The notes under the pieces are model-generated. The model was not told where the DNA came from and did no database searches. It saw only the letters and a list, made by a program, of their open reading frames with translations. A DNA stretch of 37,396 bases, from assembly GCA_904420245.1 (NCBI GenBank), contig CAJFUL010000019.1:1-37396 (forward strand), given 5' to 3'. A program made the translations under genes and the position numbers. Every line of letters begins with the position of its first letter. Position 1 is the stretch's first letter. This stretch comes from Candidatus Paralachnospira avium (lineage in GTDB: Bacteria; Bacillota; Clostridia; Lachnospirales; Lachnospiraceae). Positions 25,080 to 33,192 of the stretch are shown here, in pieces.

Positions 25080-25521
25080 GAAGAAGGAACGCGGTACAGA
25101 GCGGACTCTGTACAGACTGGGGCTGGCGGCTATCCTGGTGATAGCCGCCGCTACGTTTTTTATCCGGCATTTTCATATATCCCTTTCGGGGCCGCTTTTC
25201 GCCTGCCCCATCCGCAGGCTGACGGGGCTGTTCTGTCCTGGCTGCGGCGGCAGCAGGGCTTTTTCTCTCCTGCTGCATGGAAAATTCCTCAGGAGTTTTC
25301 TCTGTCATCCGCTGGTCCCCTATGGGATGGCGGTGTTCGCGGTGTTCATGGCAAGCCATACTCTGGAGATCTTCACAAGAGGGAAAATACAGGGGATGAC
25401 TTATCGCCATATTTATATTAAAATAGCAGTAGTGCTTTTGATCCTGGATACTCTGGCCAAGAACGCGGCATGGCTGATCTTCCATGTGGACTTGACGGCT
25501 CTGGTATCCGGGACATTCTGA
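25072..25521 (+). CDS. DUF2752 membrane protein
   Basis: A 149-residue protein with three probable membrane helices (about 14-34, 76-96 and 115-140). It has the DUF2752 hallmark CPIRRLTGLFCPGCGGSRAF, a conserved Cys-Pro and CPGCGGSR pair. The family's function is unknown. The ATG at 25072 overlaps the lysC stop by eight bases; a TTG at 25060 is an alternative start. The ribosome site is poor, which suggests translational coupling to lysC. Its end is 14 bases before the tex start. Confidence 0.85.
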   Translation: MTEKKERGTERTLYRLGLAAILVIAAATFFIRHFHISLSGPLFACPIRRLTGLFCPGCGGSRAFSLLLHGKFLRSFLCHPLVPYGMAVFAVFMASHTLEIFTRGKIQGMTYRHIYIKIAVVLLILDTLAKNAAWLIFHVDLTALVSGTF

Positions 25522-25535
25522 CAGCGGAGGTTTTT

Positions 25536-27707
25536 ATGGACATTATACAGACCCTTTCTGATGAGCTGGGGATCCGGCGCGGTCAGGCTGATGCGGCCGT
25601 GAAGCTGATCGATGAGGGAAATACGATCCCGTTTATCGCTCGGTACCGGAAGGAGGCGACGGGCGCCCTCAGCGATGAGGTGCTGAGAAATCTGGACGAG
25701 CGGCTCCGGTATCTGCGGAACCTGGAGGAGAGGAAGTCCCAGGTGCTGGCCTCCATCGAGGAGCAGGGAGCGCTGACAAAGGAGCTGGAGGAGCAGATAC
25801 GGGCGGCGTCCGCCCTGGTGGAAGTGGAGGATCTGTACAGGCCCTACAGGCCGAAGCGCAGGACCAGGGCCACGGCGGCCAGGGAAAAAGGACTGGAGCC
25901 GCTGGCGGATCTTCTGATGCTCCAGAGCACCAGGCATCCCGCCCTGGTGGAGGCAGAGGCGTATGTCTCCGCGGAAAAGGGCGTGGAGACGGCGGAAGAG
26001 GCTCTGGCCGGGGCCGGGGATATCCTGGCGGAGAGGATCTCGGATGAGGCGGCATACAGGAGCCGGATCCGGGAACTGACTTTCCGGAAGGGGCTCCTGG
26101 CCTCCCAGGCCAAGGATCCGGAGGAAAAATCCGTCTACGAGATGTACTACGGCTATGAGGAGCCGGTGAAGAAGGCGGCCGGCCACAGGATCCTGGCTCT
26201 GAACCGGGGAGAAAAGGAGAAGCTTCTGACGGTCCGGGTGGAGGCGCCGGAGGAGGAGATCCTGCGGTATCTGGAGAAGCGGGTGTTAGTCAGGGAAGAT
26301 CCCAACACCTCTCCTTTTCTGCGGGAAGTGGTGAGGGACAGCTACGAACGGCTCATAGAGCCCTCCATAGAACGGGAAGTGCGCGCCGGCCTCACGGAGA
26401 CTGCCGAGGAGGGCGCCATCCAGGTCTTCGGAGAGAATTTAAAGCAGCTCCTCATGCAGCCGCCCATCGCCGGACAGGTGGTGCTGGGCTGGGATCCGGC
26501 CTTCCGTACAGGCTGCAAGCTGGCGGTGGTGGATGCCACCGGAAAGGTGTTAGATACGACGGTGATCTATCCTACGGCGCCCCAGAACAAGGTGACAGAG
26601 GCAAAGGCTGTCCTGAAGAAGCTGATCCGCAGATACGGGATCACGCTGATCGCCGTGGGCAACGGCACCGCCTCCAGGGAGTCGGAGCGGATCATCGTGG
26701 AGTTTCTGAAGGAGATACCGGAGAAGGTCCAGTATGTCATCGTCAATGAGGCGGGAGCTTCTGTGTATTCGGCCAGCAAGGCGGGGACAGAAGAGTTCCC
26801 GGATTTCGACGTGGCGCAGCGCAGCGCCGTTTCCATCGCCAGGAGGCTCCAGGACCCTCTGGCGGAGTTGGTGAAGATCGAGCCCAGATCCATCGGAGTG
26901 GGCCAGTACCAGCATGATATGAACCAGAAGAGGCTGGATGAGACGCTGAAAGGCGTGGTGGAGGACTGCGTGAACCGGGTAGGAGTGGATCTGAATACGG
27001 CCTCTGCTTCTCTGTTGGGCTACGTCTCCGGCATCACCAAGACCACCGCGAAAAATATCGTGGCCTACCGGGAGGAGCACGGCGCTTTTGAGGACAGGCG
27101 GCAGCTTTTGAAGGTGAAGGGGCTGGGGCCCAAGGCCTTCCTCCAGTGCGCCGGGTTCCTCAGGATCTCCGGAGGCAGCGAGCCTCTGGACGGCACGGGA
27201 GTCCATCCGGAGTCTTATCCTGCGGTGGACAAGCTCCTTGGACGGCTGGGCTTTCAAAAAGAACAGCTGGCAGGAGGCGGCCTTTCCGGGATCTCCCGCA
27301 GGGTGGCGGATCTTCCGGAGACGGCGCGGGAGCTCGGTATAGGAGAGATCACGCTGAGGGACATCCTGACGGAGTTGGAGAAGCCGGCCAGGGATCCGAG
27401 GGACGAGATGCCGAAACCCATCCTGCGGACGGATGTGCTGGAGCTTGCGGACTTAAAGCCCGGCATGGTCCTCAAGGGGACGGTGCGCAATGTCATCGAT
27501 TTCGGCGCCTTCGTGGATATCGGAGTCCATCAGGACGGGCTGGTGCATATTTCCCAGATGAGCGACAAGTTCATCCGCCATCCGCTGGAGGCGGTCCATG
27601 TGGGGGACATCGTGGATGTGCAGGTCATGAGCGTGGACCTTTCCAGGAAACGGATCCAGCTGACCATGAAGCTGGGAAAAAAGGAGGAAGATCATGGAAA
27701 ACGTTAA
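25536..27707 (+). CDS. tex: Tex family RNA-binding transcription accessory protein
   Basis: A 723-residue Tex protein, close to the usual length. It has the Tex N-domain (about 1-190: IPFIARYRKEATGALSDEVL, EDLYRPYRPKRRTRATAAREKGLEPLADLL in parts), a YqgF/RNase H-like domain (about 320-450: GWDPAFRTGCKLAVVD), helix-hairpin-helix repeats (about 480-560: LNTASASLLGYVSGITKTTA, LLKVKGLGPKAFLQCAG) and a C-terminal S1 domain (about 640-715: GMVLKGTVRNVIDFGAFVDIG). Tex binds nucleic acids and influences transcription. The ATG at 25536 follows GGAGG; a longer upstream frame adds 22 residues with no family match. Confidence 0.96.
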   Translation: MDIIQTLSDELGIRRGQADAAVKLIDEGNTIPFIARYRKEATGALSDEVLRNLDERLRYLRNLEERKSQVLASIEEQGALTKELEEQIRAASALVEVEDLYRPYRPKRRTRATAAREKGLEPLADLLMLQSTRHPALVEAEAYVSAEKGVETAEEALAGAGDILAERISDEAAYRSRIRELTFRKGLLASQAKDPEEKSVYEMYYGYEEPVKKAAGHRILALNRGEKEKLLTVRVEAPEEEILRYLEKRVLVREDPNTSPFLREVVRDSYERLIEPSIEREVRAGLTETAEEGAIQVFGENLKQLLMQPPIAGQVVLGWDPAFRTGCKLAVVDATGKVLDTTVIYPTAPQNKVTEAKAVLKKLIRRYGITLIAVGNGTASRESERIIVEFLKEIPEKVQYVIVNEAGASVYSASKAGTEEFPDFDVAQRSAVSIARRLQDPLAELVKIEPRSIGVGQYQHDMNQKRLDETLKGVVEDCVNRVGVDLNTASASLLGYVSGITKTTAKNIVAYREEHGAFEDRRQLLKVKGLGPKAFLQCAGFLRISGGSEPLDGTGVHPESYPAVDKLLGRLGFQKEQLAGGGLSGISRRVADLPETARELGIGEITLRDILTELEKPARDPRDEMPKPILRTDVLELADLKPGMVLKGTVRNVIDFGAFVDIGVHQDGLVHISQMSDKFIRHPLEAVHVGDIVDVQVMSVDLSRKRIQLTMKLGKKEEDHGKR

Positions 27708-28215
27708 AGTAAAGACGACGACTACCCCGAAGGATATGTTCTGGTTCCAGATGTATCAGATGTACCGGGGATATATGGGCTTTATCCTGGGGCTCCTGCT
27801 GGTGCTGGCCCTGGCCGATCTCATCGGAAATTTCGGATCCATGTCCATGGGGACCAGGGTGCTGTGCATAGTCCTGCTGGTCTGGATCATCTTCCTGAAT
27901 CCGGTGCTGGTATACTTCCGCTCCAAAAAACAGGTGGAGGCCCTGGAGCTGGATAAGGTTCCCATGGAACTGACCATCGGGCAGGAGGGCGTGCTCCTGG
28001 CCCAGGGAGACGCCTCCGGTCTGATCTCCTGGAGCGAGATCACCAGGATCGTGATCCTGAAGCGGATGGTGGTCTTTTATATGGGAAAGAGACAGATCCA
28101 TCTCCTGCCCCTCGGACAGATCCAGGAGCAGGCAGACGCGGTGACGGAGGCCATCAAAACCTACGGCGCCGGGATCAAGCTGGTCAATAAGAGAAAGAAG
28201 CGGAGGAAAAAGTAA
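27694..28215 (+). CDS. YcxB-like membrane protein
   Basis: A 173-residue protein with two adjacent membrane helices (about 27-45 and 55-75) and a cytosolic C-terminal domain (about 90-160) of the YcxB-like type: ELTIGQEGVLLAQGDASGLISWSEITRIVILKRMVVFYMG in segments, resembling PH-like folds. It ends in a very basic tail (NKRKKRRKK). The function is not known. It overlaps tex by 14 bases, with AGGAGG nine bases before the ATG, so it belongs to the same operon. Confidence 0.78.
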   Translation: MENVKVKTTTTPKDMFWFQMYQMYRGYMGFILGLLLVLALADLIGNFGSMSMGTRVLCIVLLVWIIFLNPVLVYFRSKKQVEALELDKVPMELTIGQEGVLLAQGDASGLISWSEITRIVILKRMVVFYMGKRQIHLLPLGQIQEQADAVTEAIKTYGAGIKLVNKRKKRRKK

Positions 28216-28216
28216 G

Positions 28217-28636
28217 GTGGAGAGAGAGACGTTCAGTCCTGAGGAGACCTTCGCTCTGGGAAGAGAACTGGGAGAGGAGGCGCAGCCGGGAGAGATCTTC
28301 TGTCTGGACGGGGATCTGGGAACGGGCAAGACAGTCTTTACCCAGGGCTTTGCCGCCGGGCTGGGGATCGCGGAGCCGGTGAACAGCCCCACCTTTACCA
28401 TCGTCCAGGTCTATGAAGAGGGCCGCCTGCCGCTGTATCATTTCGACGTATACCGCATCGGGGAGCCGGAAGAGATGGACGAGATCGGCTATGAGGAGTA
28501 TTTCTTCGGCCGGGGAGTCTGCCTCATCGAGTGGGCCTCCCTGATCGGAGAGCTGATCCCGGAAGGGGCCAGGCGGGTGCGCATCGAAAAAGATACAGAA
28601 AAAGGATTTGACTACCGGAGGATTACGGTGCAATGA
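28217..28636 (+). CDS. tsaE: tRNA threonylcarbamoyladenosine biosynthesis ATPase TsaE
   Basis: A 139-residue P-loop ATPase. The motifs are LDGDLGTGKTVFTQGF (Walker A), NSPTFTIVQVYEEG and YHFDVYRI, then LIEWASLIGELIP. TsaE works with TsaB and TsaD to put the t6A modification on adenosine 37 of ANN-decoding tRNAs. The start is GTG at 28217, with GGAGG eleven bases upstream. The gene starts one base after the preceding stop codon and its own stop overlaps tsaB as ATGA. Confidence 0.95.
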   Translation: MERETFSPEETFALGRELGEEAQPGEIFCLDGDLGTGKTVFTQGFAAGLGIAEPVNSPTFTIVQVYEEGRLPLYHFDVYRIGEPEEMDEIGYEEYFFGRGVCLIEWASLIGELIPEGARRVRIEKDTEKGFDYRRITVQ

Positions 28637-29358
28637 AGATATTGGGAATCGAGAGTGCTTCCCTGACGGCCTCGGCGGCCATCTGGGAAGATGAGCTGGT
28701 GACGGCGGAATATACGGTCAACCATAAAAAGACCCATTCGCAGACGCTCCTGCCGATGATCGATGAGATCGTGAGGATGACGGAGACGGATCTGGAGAGT
28801 CTGGATGCCATCGCGGTATCCGGCGGGCCCGGTTCTTTTACGGGGCTCCGCATCGGGTCGGCCACGGCCAAGGGGCTGGGACTTGCCTTGGAAAAGCCTC
28901 TGATCCATGTGCCCACCCTGGATGCCATGGCGTATGAGCACTTCGGGACGGACAGGATCATCTGCCCCATGCTGGACGCCAGAAGGGGGCAGGTATACTG
29001 CGGCCTTTATGAATTTCACGATGAGTTCCGCGTATTGAGAGAACAGGCGGCCATGGCGCTTTCGGAGCTTTTGGAAGAGCTCGCGGCGCTGGGAAGGCCG
29101 GTGATCTTCTTAGGCGACGGAGTCCCCGCGGGGAGGGAGATCATCGAGGCCTCCTGCCGGGTCCCCTATGTATACGCGCCCTCCTTTGCCGCAAGGCAGA
29201 GAGCCGGGGCAGTGGCGGCGCTGGGGGCGGTCTATCTCCGGGAGGGACGGACGGAGACGGCGGCAGAGCACAGGCCGGAGTATCTGCGGCCTTCCCAGGC
29301 GGAGCGGCAGATGCGGGAGCGCCGGGAAGCGGCGGGCCTTCCAACGGTGGAACTGTGA
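28633..29358 (+). CDS. tsaB: tRNA threonylcarbamoyladenosine biosynthesis protein TsaB
   Basis: A 241-residue ASKHA-fold protein with the TsaB start ILGIESASLTASAAI, HSQTLLPMID and AVSGGPGSFTGLRIGSATAKGL, then MLDARRGQVYCG. TsaB is the noncatalytic partner that stabilises TsaD in the t6A enzyme. It overlaps tsaE by four bases and rimI by four bases, so tsaE-tsaB-rimI are translated as a coupled block. Confidence 0.95.
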   Translation: MKILGIESASLTASAAIWEDELVTAEYTVNHKKTHSQTLLPMIDEIVRMTETDLESLDAIAVSGGPGSFTGLRIGSATAKGLGLALEKPLIHVPTLDAMAYEHFGTDRIICPMLDARRGQVYCGLYEFHDEFRVLREQAAMALSELLEELAALGRPVIFLGDGVPAGREIIEASCRVPYVYAPSFAARQRAGAVAALGAVYLREGRTETAAEHRPEYLRPSQAERQMRERREAAGLPTVEL

Positions 29359-29831
29359 GGCCGGAGGGAAAGGGGCGCCAGGTGCGGCCCCTGGGCCCGG
29401 AGGATGCACAGAACGTGGCTTCGCTGGAACGGGAGATCTTTTCCGATCCGTGGTCTTTTCCGACTGTGGAACGGGCCATTGAACAGGCATGCGGAGAAAA
29501 TACCTCCTCCCTCTCCTATGGAGCATACGGCGTATGGACGGAGGGCAGGCTGCGGGGATATTTCTTTTCCATGGCCGTGGCCGGAGAAGGAGAGCTTCAC
29601 CGCATCGCGGTTTCCGGAGACGCCAGGCGGGAAGGTCTCGGTTCCGTCCTCATGGACCGGTTCTTCCGATGGCTGGAGGAGTGCGGCTGCGGGACGGCTT
29701 TCCTGGAAGTGCGGGAGGGAAATCTCCCGGCGGCAGCCCTCTACCGGAAGTCCGGCTTTGTCCAGTACGGACGGCGCAGGAACTATTACCGGGAGCCGGA
29801 GGAAGACGCGCTGCTTTTCCGGTACCAGTGA
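29355..29831 (+). CDS. rimI: Ribosomal protein S18 alanine N-acetyltransferase RimI
   Basis: A 158-residue GNAT acetyltransferase. The acetyl-CoA loop is RIAVSGDARREGLGSVLM, followed by FLEVREGNLPAAALYRKSGF, the typical RimI block. RimI acetylates the N-terminus of ribosomal protein S18. Start is GTG overlapping the tsaB stop. The position between tsaB and tsaD is the common arrangement in Firmicutes. Confidence 0.9.
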   Translation: MRPEGKGRQVRPLGPEDAQNVASLEREIFSDPWSFPTVERAIEQACGENTSSLSYGAYGVWTEGRLRGYFFSMAVAGEGELHRIAVSGDARREGLGSVLMDRFFRWLEECGCGTAFLEVREGNLPAAALYRKSGFVQYGRRRNYYREPEEDALLFRYQ

Positions 29832-29835
29832 TTTC

Positions 29836-29860
29836 CGGTTTTTTTATCAGAAAAAAACCG
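29836..29860 (+). other. Perfect hairpin after rimI
   Basis: CGGTTTTTTT/AAAAAAACCG, 10 bp with ATCAG loop, just after the rimI stop. There is no T tract after it, so termination is doubtful. TATAAT at 29862 follows but lacks a good -35. Confidence 0.4.
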
Positions 29861-29904
29861 TTATAATGAGCCTGGTCCATGAGAAAAGGAAAGGCGGCGG
29901 TCAT

Positions 29905-30117
29905 ATGGAACAAAGAAAAGAGAGGATCTGCAACGGCTGCGGCAGGCCGGTGATATTCCCGCAGGAGGAGGGCCTCGCGGTCACGAAGACCTGGGGATAT
30001 TTTTCCAGGAAGGATGGAGAGCGCCACAGCTTCTTCCTCTGTGAAGACTGCTATGACAAGCTGGCGGCGGGGTTTGCCGTGCCGGTGGAGATCCGGGAAG
30101 AAACGGAACTTTTATAA
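29905..30117 (+). CDS. Small zinc-ribbon-like protein
   Basis: A 70-residue protein with two Cys pairs, ICNGCGRP and LCEDCYDKL, spaced about 35 residues, suggesting one zinc-ribbon. It starts MEQRKERICNGC and ends VEIREETELL. GGAAAGGCGGCGG precedes the ATG; an in-frame upstream ATG at 29866 has no ribosome site. I know no function. It lies between rimI and rnz with no clear terminator, so it may be part of the operon. Confidence 0.65.
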   Translation: MEQRKERICNGCGRPVIFPQEEGLAVTKTWGYFSRKDGERHSFFLCEDCYDKLAAGFAVPVEIREETELL

Positions 30118-30135
30118 AAATAGAAAGGATCCATC

Positions 30136-31068
30136 ATGCTTGATGTATGTTTGCTGGGCACAGGAGGGATGATGCCTCTGCCTTACCGGTGGCTTACCTC
30201 CCTGATGACCAGGTGCGGCGGCAGCCATCTCCTCATCGACTGCGGGGAGGGGACTCAGATCGCCCTGAAAAAGAAGGGATGGAGCGCCAAGCCCATCGAC
30301 GTGATCTGTTTTACCCACTATCACGCGGATCATATCAGCGGCCTTCCGGGCCTGCTTTTGACCATGGGAAACGCGGAGCGGAAGGAACCGGTGAAGATGA
30401 TCGGCCCCAGGGGGCTGGAGCGGGTGGTGACGGCCCTGCGCACCATCGCGCCTGAGCTGCCCTTTCCCATTGAATTTATAGAAATATCGGAAAAGGAGCA
30501 GGATTTTTCGGTGGGGCCTTATCAGATCCATGCTTTCCGGGTCAATCACAATATCACCTGCTACGGGTATTCCATTTCCCTTCCCAGGGCCGGAAAATTC
30601 CAGCTGGAAAAGGCGAAGGCGCTGGAGCTCCCGGTGCGCTTCTGGGGACTCCTCCAGAAGGGGGAGACGGTGGAATTTGAGGGACGCACCTATACGCCGG
30701 ATATGGTCATGGGAGAGGCCAGAAAAGGGATCAAGGTGACGTACTGCACCGATACCAGGCCCATGCCCGTGATCGCCAGAGAGGCGGAGGACGCCGATCT
30801 TTTTATCTGCGAAGGGATGTACGGGGACAGAGAGAAGGCGGCCAAGGCCAGGGAAAACAAGCATATGACCATGTATGAGGCCGCCAGGCTGGCCCGGGAT
30901 GCGGATACCAGGGAGATGTGGCTGACCCATTACAGCCCGTCTCTGGCCTGGCCGGAGGATTATATGGAAGAAGTGCGGAAGATCTTTCCCAGGGCCTATG
31001 CGGCCAGAGACGGACAGACCATAGAGCTTCGGTTTGAGGATGAAGAACAGGGAGGAACGGAAGGATGA
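30136..31068 (+). CDS. rnz: Ribonuclease Z
   Basis: A 310-residue metallo-beta-lactamase-fold nuclease. The zinc motif is [16 protein letters not shown], with later metal ligands in TYCTDTRP and [10 protein letters not shown]. The N-terminus [17 protein letters not shown] and CGEGTQIAL fit RNase Z, which removes tRNA 3' trailers. It lacks a long exosite arm like that of E. coli, in keeping with Gram-positive forms. Its stop overlaps tsaD as ATGA. Confidence 0.92.
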   Translation: MLDVCLLGTGGMMPLPYRWLTSLMTRCGGSHLLIDCGEGTQIALKKKGWSAKPIDVICFTHYHADHISGLPGLLLTMGNAERKEPVKMIGPRGLERVVTALRTIAPELPFPIEFIEISEKEQDFSVGPYQIHAFRVNHNITCYGYSISLPRAGKFQLEKAKALELPVRFWGLLQKGETVEFEGRTYTPDMVMGEARKGIKVTYCTDTRPMPVIAREAEDADLFICEGMYGDREKAAKARENKHMTMYEAARLARDADTREMWLTHYSPSLAWPEDYMEEVRKIFPRAYAARDGQTIELRFEDEEQGGTEG

Positions 31069-32090
31069 ATACGGAGGATGTCTATATTCTGGCCATTGAA
31101 AGCTCCTGTGATGAGACGGCGGCGGCAGTGGTGAAAAACGGCAGGGAGGTATTATCCAACGTGATCTCCTCCCAGATCGACCTCCATACGCTCTTCGGAG
31201 GCGTAGTGCCGGAGATCGCATCCAGGAAGCATATCGAGAGGATCAACCAGGTCATCGGGCAGGCGCTGTCGGATGCGCGGATGACGCTGGATGATATGAC
31301 GGCCATCGGCGTCACTTACGGGCCGGGGCTGGTGGGGGCGCTGCTGGTGGGAGTGGCGGAAGCCAAGGCCATAGCGTACGCAAAGAAGCTGCCTTTGGTG
31401 GGCGTTCATCATATCGAGGGCCATGTCAGCGCCAATTTCATCGAGAATCAGGATCTGGAGCCTCCCTTCCTCTGTCTGATCGTGTCGGGGGGACATACCC
31501 ATCTGGTGATCGTGAAGGACTATGGAGAATTTGAGATCCTGGGCAGGACCAGGGACGACGCGGCGGGGGAGGCCTTTGACAAGGTGGCCAGAGCCATCGG
31601 TCTCGGCTATCCCGGCGGTCCCAAGATCGACAAGGCGGCCAGAGAGGGAAATCCCCATGCCATGGAATTTCCCAGGGCGAAGATCGAGGGGTGTCCCTAT
31701 GATTTCAGCTTCAGCGGCTTAAAGTCCGCGGTCCTGAATTATCTGAACCATGAAAAGATGGCGGGCCGGGAGGTGAACAGGAATGATCTGGCGGCTTCCT
31801 TCCAGAACGCGGTGGTGGAGGCTCTGGTGAGCCGCACCATGCTGGCGGCCCGGGAATACGGGATCCGGAAGGTAGCCATCGCGGGCGGCGTAGCCTCCAA
31901 CTCGGCTCTCCGTGCTTCCATGGAGGAGGCCTGCGCAAAGGAGGGGATCCGGTTTTACCGTCCTTCGCCTGTTCTGTGCACCGACAACGCGGCCATGATC
32001 GGAGCCGCCGCCTACTATGAGTACAGAAAGGGAGTCCGAAGCGGCTGGGACTTAAACGCAGTGCCCAATCTCAAGCTGGGGGAGCGGTAG
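31065..32090 (+). CDS. tsaD: tRNA N6-threonylcarbamoyl transferase TsaD
   Basis: A 341-residue t6A transferase. Motifs are [25 protein letters not shown], the iron-binding [29 protein letters not shown] and [11 protein letters not shown]. It transfers threonylcarbamoyl from the TsaC product to tRNA, with TsaB and TsaE encoded about 2 kb upstream in the same direction. TsaC is not in the window. GGAGG lies before the ATG, and the start overlaps rnz by four bases. Confidence 0.97.
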   Translation: MNTEDVYILAIESSCDETAAAVVKNGREVLSNVISSQIDLHTLFGGVVPEIASRKHIERINQVIGQALSDARMTLDDMTAIGVTYGPGLVGALLVGVAEAKAIAYAKKLPLVGVHHIEGHVSANFIENQDLEPPFLCLIVSGGHTHLVIVKDYGEFEILGRTRDDAAGEAFDKVARAIGLGYPGGPKIDKAAREGNPHAMEFPRAKIEGCPYDFSFSGLKSAVLNYLNHEKMAGREVNRNDLAASFQNAVVEALVSRTMLAAREYGIRKVAIAGGVASNSALRASMEEACAKEGIRFYRPSPVLCTDNAAMIGAAAYYEYRKGVRSGWDLNAVPNLKLGER

Positions 32091-32092
32091 AA

Positions 32093-32803
32093 ATGGAAGG
32101 AAAGAGTGTGAAGGCCATTGTCCTGGCAGCAGGCCGGGGAAAGCGGATGGAAGCGGAAAGACCCAAGCAGTATCTGGAGCTTTTGGGCCATGAAGTCCTC
32201 TATTATTCTCTGAAGGCTTTTGAGGAGAGCTGTGTGGATGAAGTGATCCTGGTGACGGGAAAAGAAGAGACCGGCTGGTGCAGGAAGCGGTTCGTGGAGG
32301 AATATGGCTTTTCCAAGCTGAAGCAGGTGATCCCCGGAGGAAGGGAGCGCTATGATTCGGTCTATGAGGGACTTCTGGCCGCGGCGCCCTGCGATTATGT
32401 GCTGATCCATGACGGTGCCCGCCCGCTGGTGACGCGGGAGATCATCCGGACGGTGCTGGACGGAGCCGTTTCCTTTGGAAGCTGCACCACCGGAATGCCG
32501 GTGAAGGACACCATCAAGGTGGCCGGGGCCGGGGATATGGCGGCGGATACGCCGGAGAGAGACTCTCTCTGGGCCATCCATACGCCCCAGGGCTTTTCCT
32601 ATCCGGTCATCCTGGAGGCCCATGAACGCTTTCGTCAGGGGGCGTACAGGATCCCCGTGACGGATGACACCATGATGGCGGAGATCTTTATGCGGAAAAA
32701 GGCGAAGCTGGTCCGGGGAAGCTATAAAAACATCAAGGTGACGACGCCGGAAGATCTGGACGTGGCGGCCCTTTATCTGGAGCAGAGCAAAAAAGGCTTG
32801 TAA
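32093..32803 (+). CDS. ispD: 2-C-methyl-D-erythritol 4-phosphate cytidylyltransferase
   Basis: A 236-residue IspD, the third step of the MEP isoprenoid pathway. Motifs are IVLAAGRGKRMEAERPKQYL (CTP loop), GGRERYDSVYEGL, LIHDGARPLV, TGMPVKDTIKV and VTDDTMMAE. It starts two bases after tsaD. The stop codon coincides with the -35 hexamer of a new promoter for the downstream ABC-F leader. Confidence 0.95.
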   Translation: MEGKSVKAIVLAAGRGKRMEAERPKQYLELLGHEVLYYSLKAFEESCVDEVILVTGKEETGWCRKRFVEEYGFSKLKQVIPGGRERYDSVYEGLLAAAPCDYVLIHDGARPLVTREIIRTVLDGAVSFGSCTTGMPVKDTIKVAGAGDMAADTPERDSLWAIHTPQGFSYPVILEAHERFRQGAYRIPVTDDTMMAEIFMRKKAKLVRGSYKNIKVTTPEDLDVAALYLEQSKKGL

Positions 32804-32826
32804 TGGGAAACGCTCTGTGCTATAAT
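32798..32826 (+). promoter_or_regulatory. Promoter of the ABC-F leader
   Basis: TTGTAA (32798-32803, overlapping the ispD stop), 17-base spacer, TATAAT (32821-32826). It is the only good promoter upstream of the ABC-F gene. Confidence 0.75.
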
Positions 32827-32853
32827 GAGCGAAATGATGAATGGAGGTGCGGA

Positions 32854-32877
32854 ATGAGTTCTATTTCTTGCAGATAA
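32854..32877 (+). CDS. Leader peptide MSSISCR
   Basis: ATG AGT TCT ATT TCT TGC AGA TAA, with GGAGGTG four bases upstream, about 20 bases after the predicted transcription start. Its codons overlap the left arm of a long helix, so ribosome occupancy would open it. Too short for similarity; the case is positional. Confidence 0.45.
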   Translation: MSSISCR

Positions 32878-32987
32878 GAGAGAATCCGGGCAGGTCCCAT
32901 GGGGACAGTCTGCCGTTTGCAAGAGAGAGATCCCTCCGCCCTTATAAGAACGATGCGGCTTTCAGGCCGCAGGGGAACGTGGCGCAG

Positions 32988-33022
32988 AAGGCCGCAGGAA
33001 GTTTCTTTCCTGCGGCCTTTAT
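32988..33022 (+). terminator. Terminator hairpin in ABC-F leader
   Basis: A perfect 13-bp stem AAGGCCGCAGGAA/TTCCTGCGGCCTT with 6-base loop. The tail TATCTG is short of T, so it could be a partial or conditional terminator. Confidence 0.6.
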
Positions 33023-33023
33023 C

Positions 33024-33086
33024 TGTTCTATAGGAAACTTCGTTTCCATAGAGCAAAAACACTCCGTGGGATCGCACTGCGGCGGG
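33024..33086 (+). repeat. Intergenic repeat, copy D
   Basis: The best-preserved copy of the hairpin: TCTAT-A-GGAAAC-TTC-GTTTCC-ATAGA (33027-33052), 11 pairs with one bulged A, then GCAAAAACACTCCGTGGGA and CTGCGGCGGG. It follows the leader terminator and lies between it and the ABC-F start. The 33087-33179 remainder shows no promoter or gene. Confidence 0.75.
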
Positions 33087-33192
33087 ACGAAACAGTCCGC
33101 CTCAGGCTGCGGCTGACAGGCGGATGTATTTTGCCCTTTCCGGGCGCGGGGATCTCGGCAGTTGAGATTTGTGGAAAATGGAGGGAAGCATC

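Larger units (their letters stand above)
32833..33022 (+). promoter_or_regulatory. Putative ribosome-mediated attenuator or small RNA upstream of ABC-F gene
   Basis: A structured leader of about 190 bases. It has a 7-codon ORF, a 13-position helix (32860-32872 with 32918-32930, 12 pairs) that buries the ORF's 3' part, and an inner hairpin with GTCCC/GGGAC. Next is a TGCGGC/GCCGCA hairpin (32954-32971). A terminator hairpin ends it. The 10-mer AGGCCGCAGG occurs twice (32964 and 32989), so TGCGGC segments have alternative partners, as expected for antitermination. ABC-F resistance genes are often controlled by drug-stalled leader peptides. An independent small RNA is the alternative. Confidence 0.55.

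Noticed and set aside
32833-33022. 6S RNA or SRP RNA gene
   Set aside because: The long helix with internal loops recalls 6S RNA, but I see no diagnostic conserved bases. The SRP GGAA-type tetraloop motif is absent. The position before an ABC-F gene favours an attenuator.
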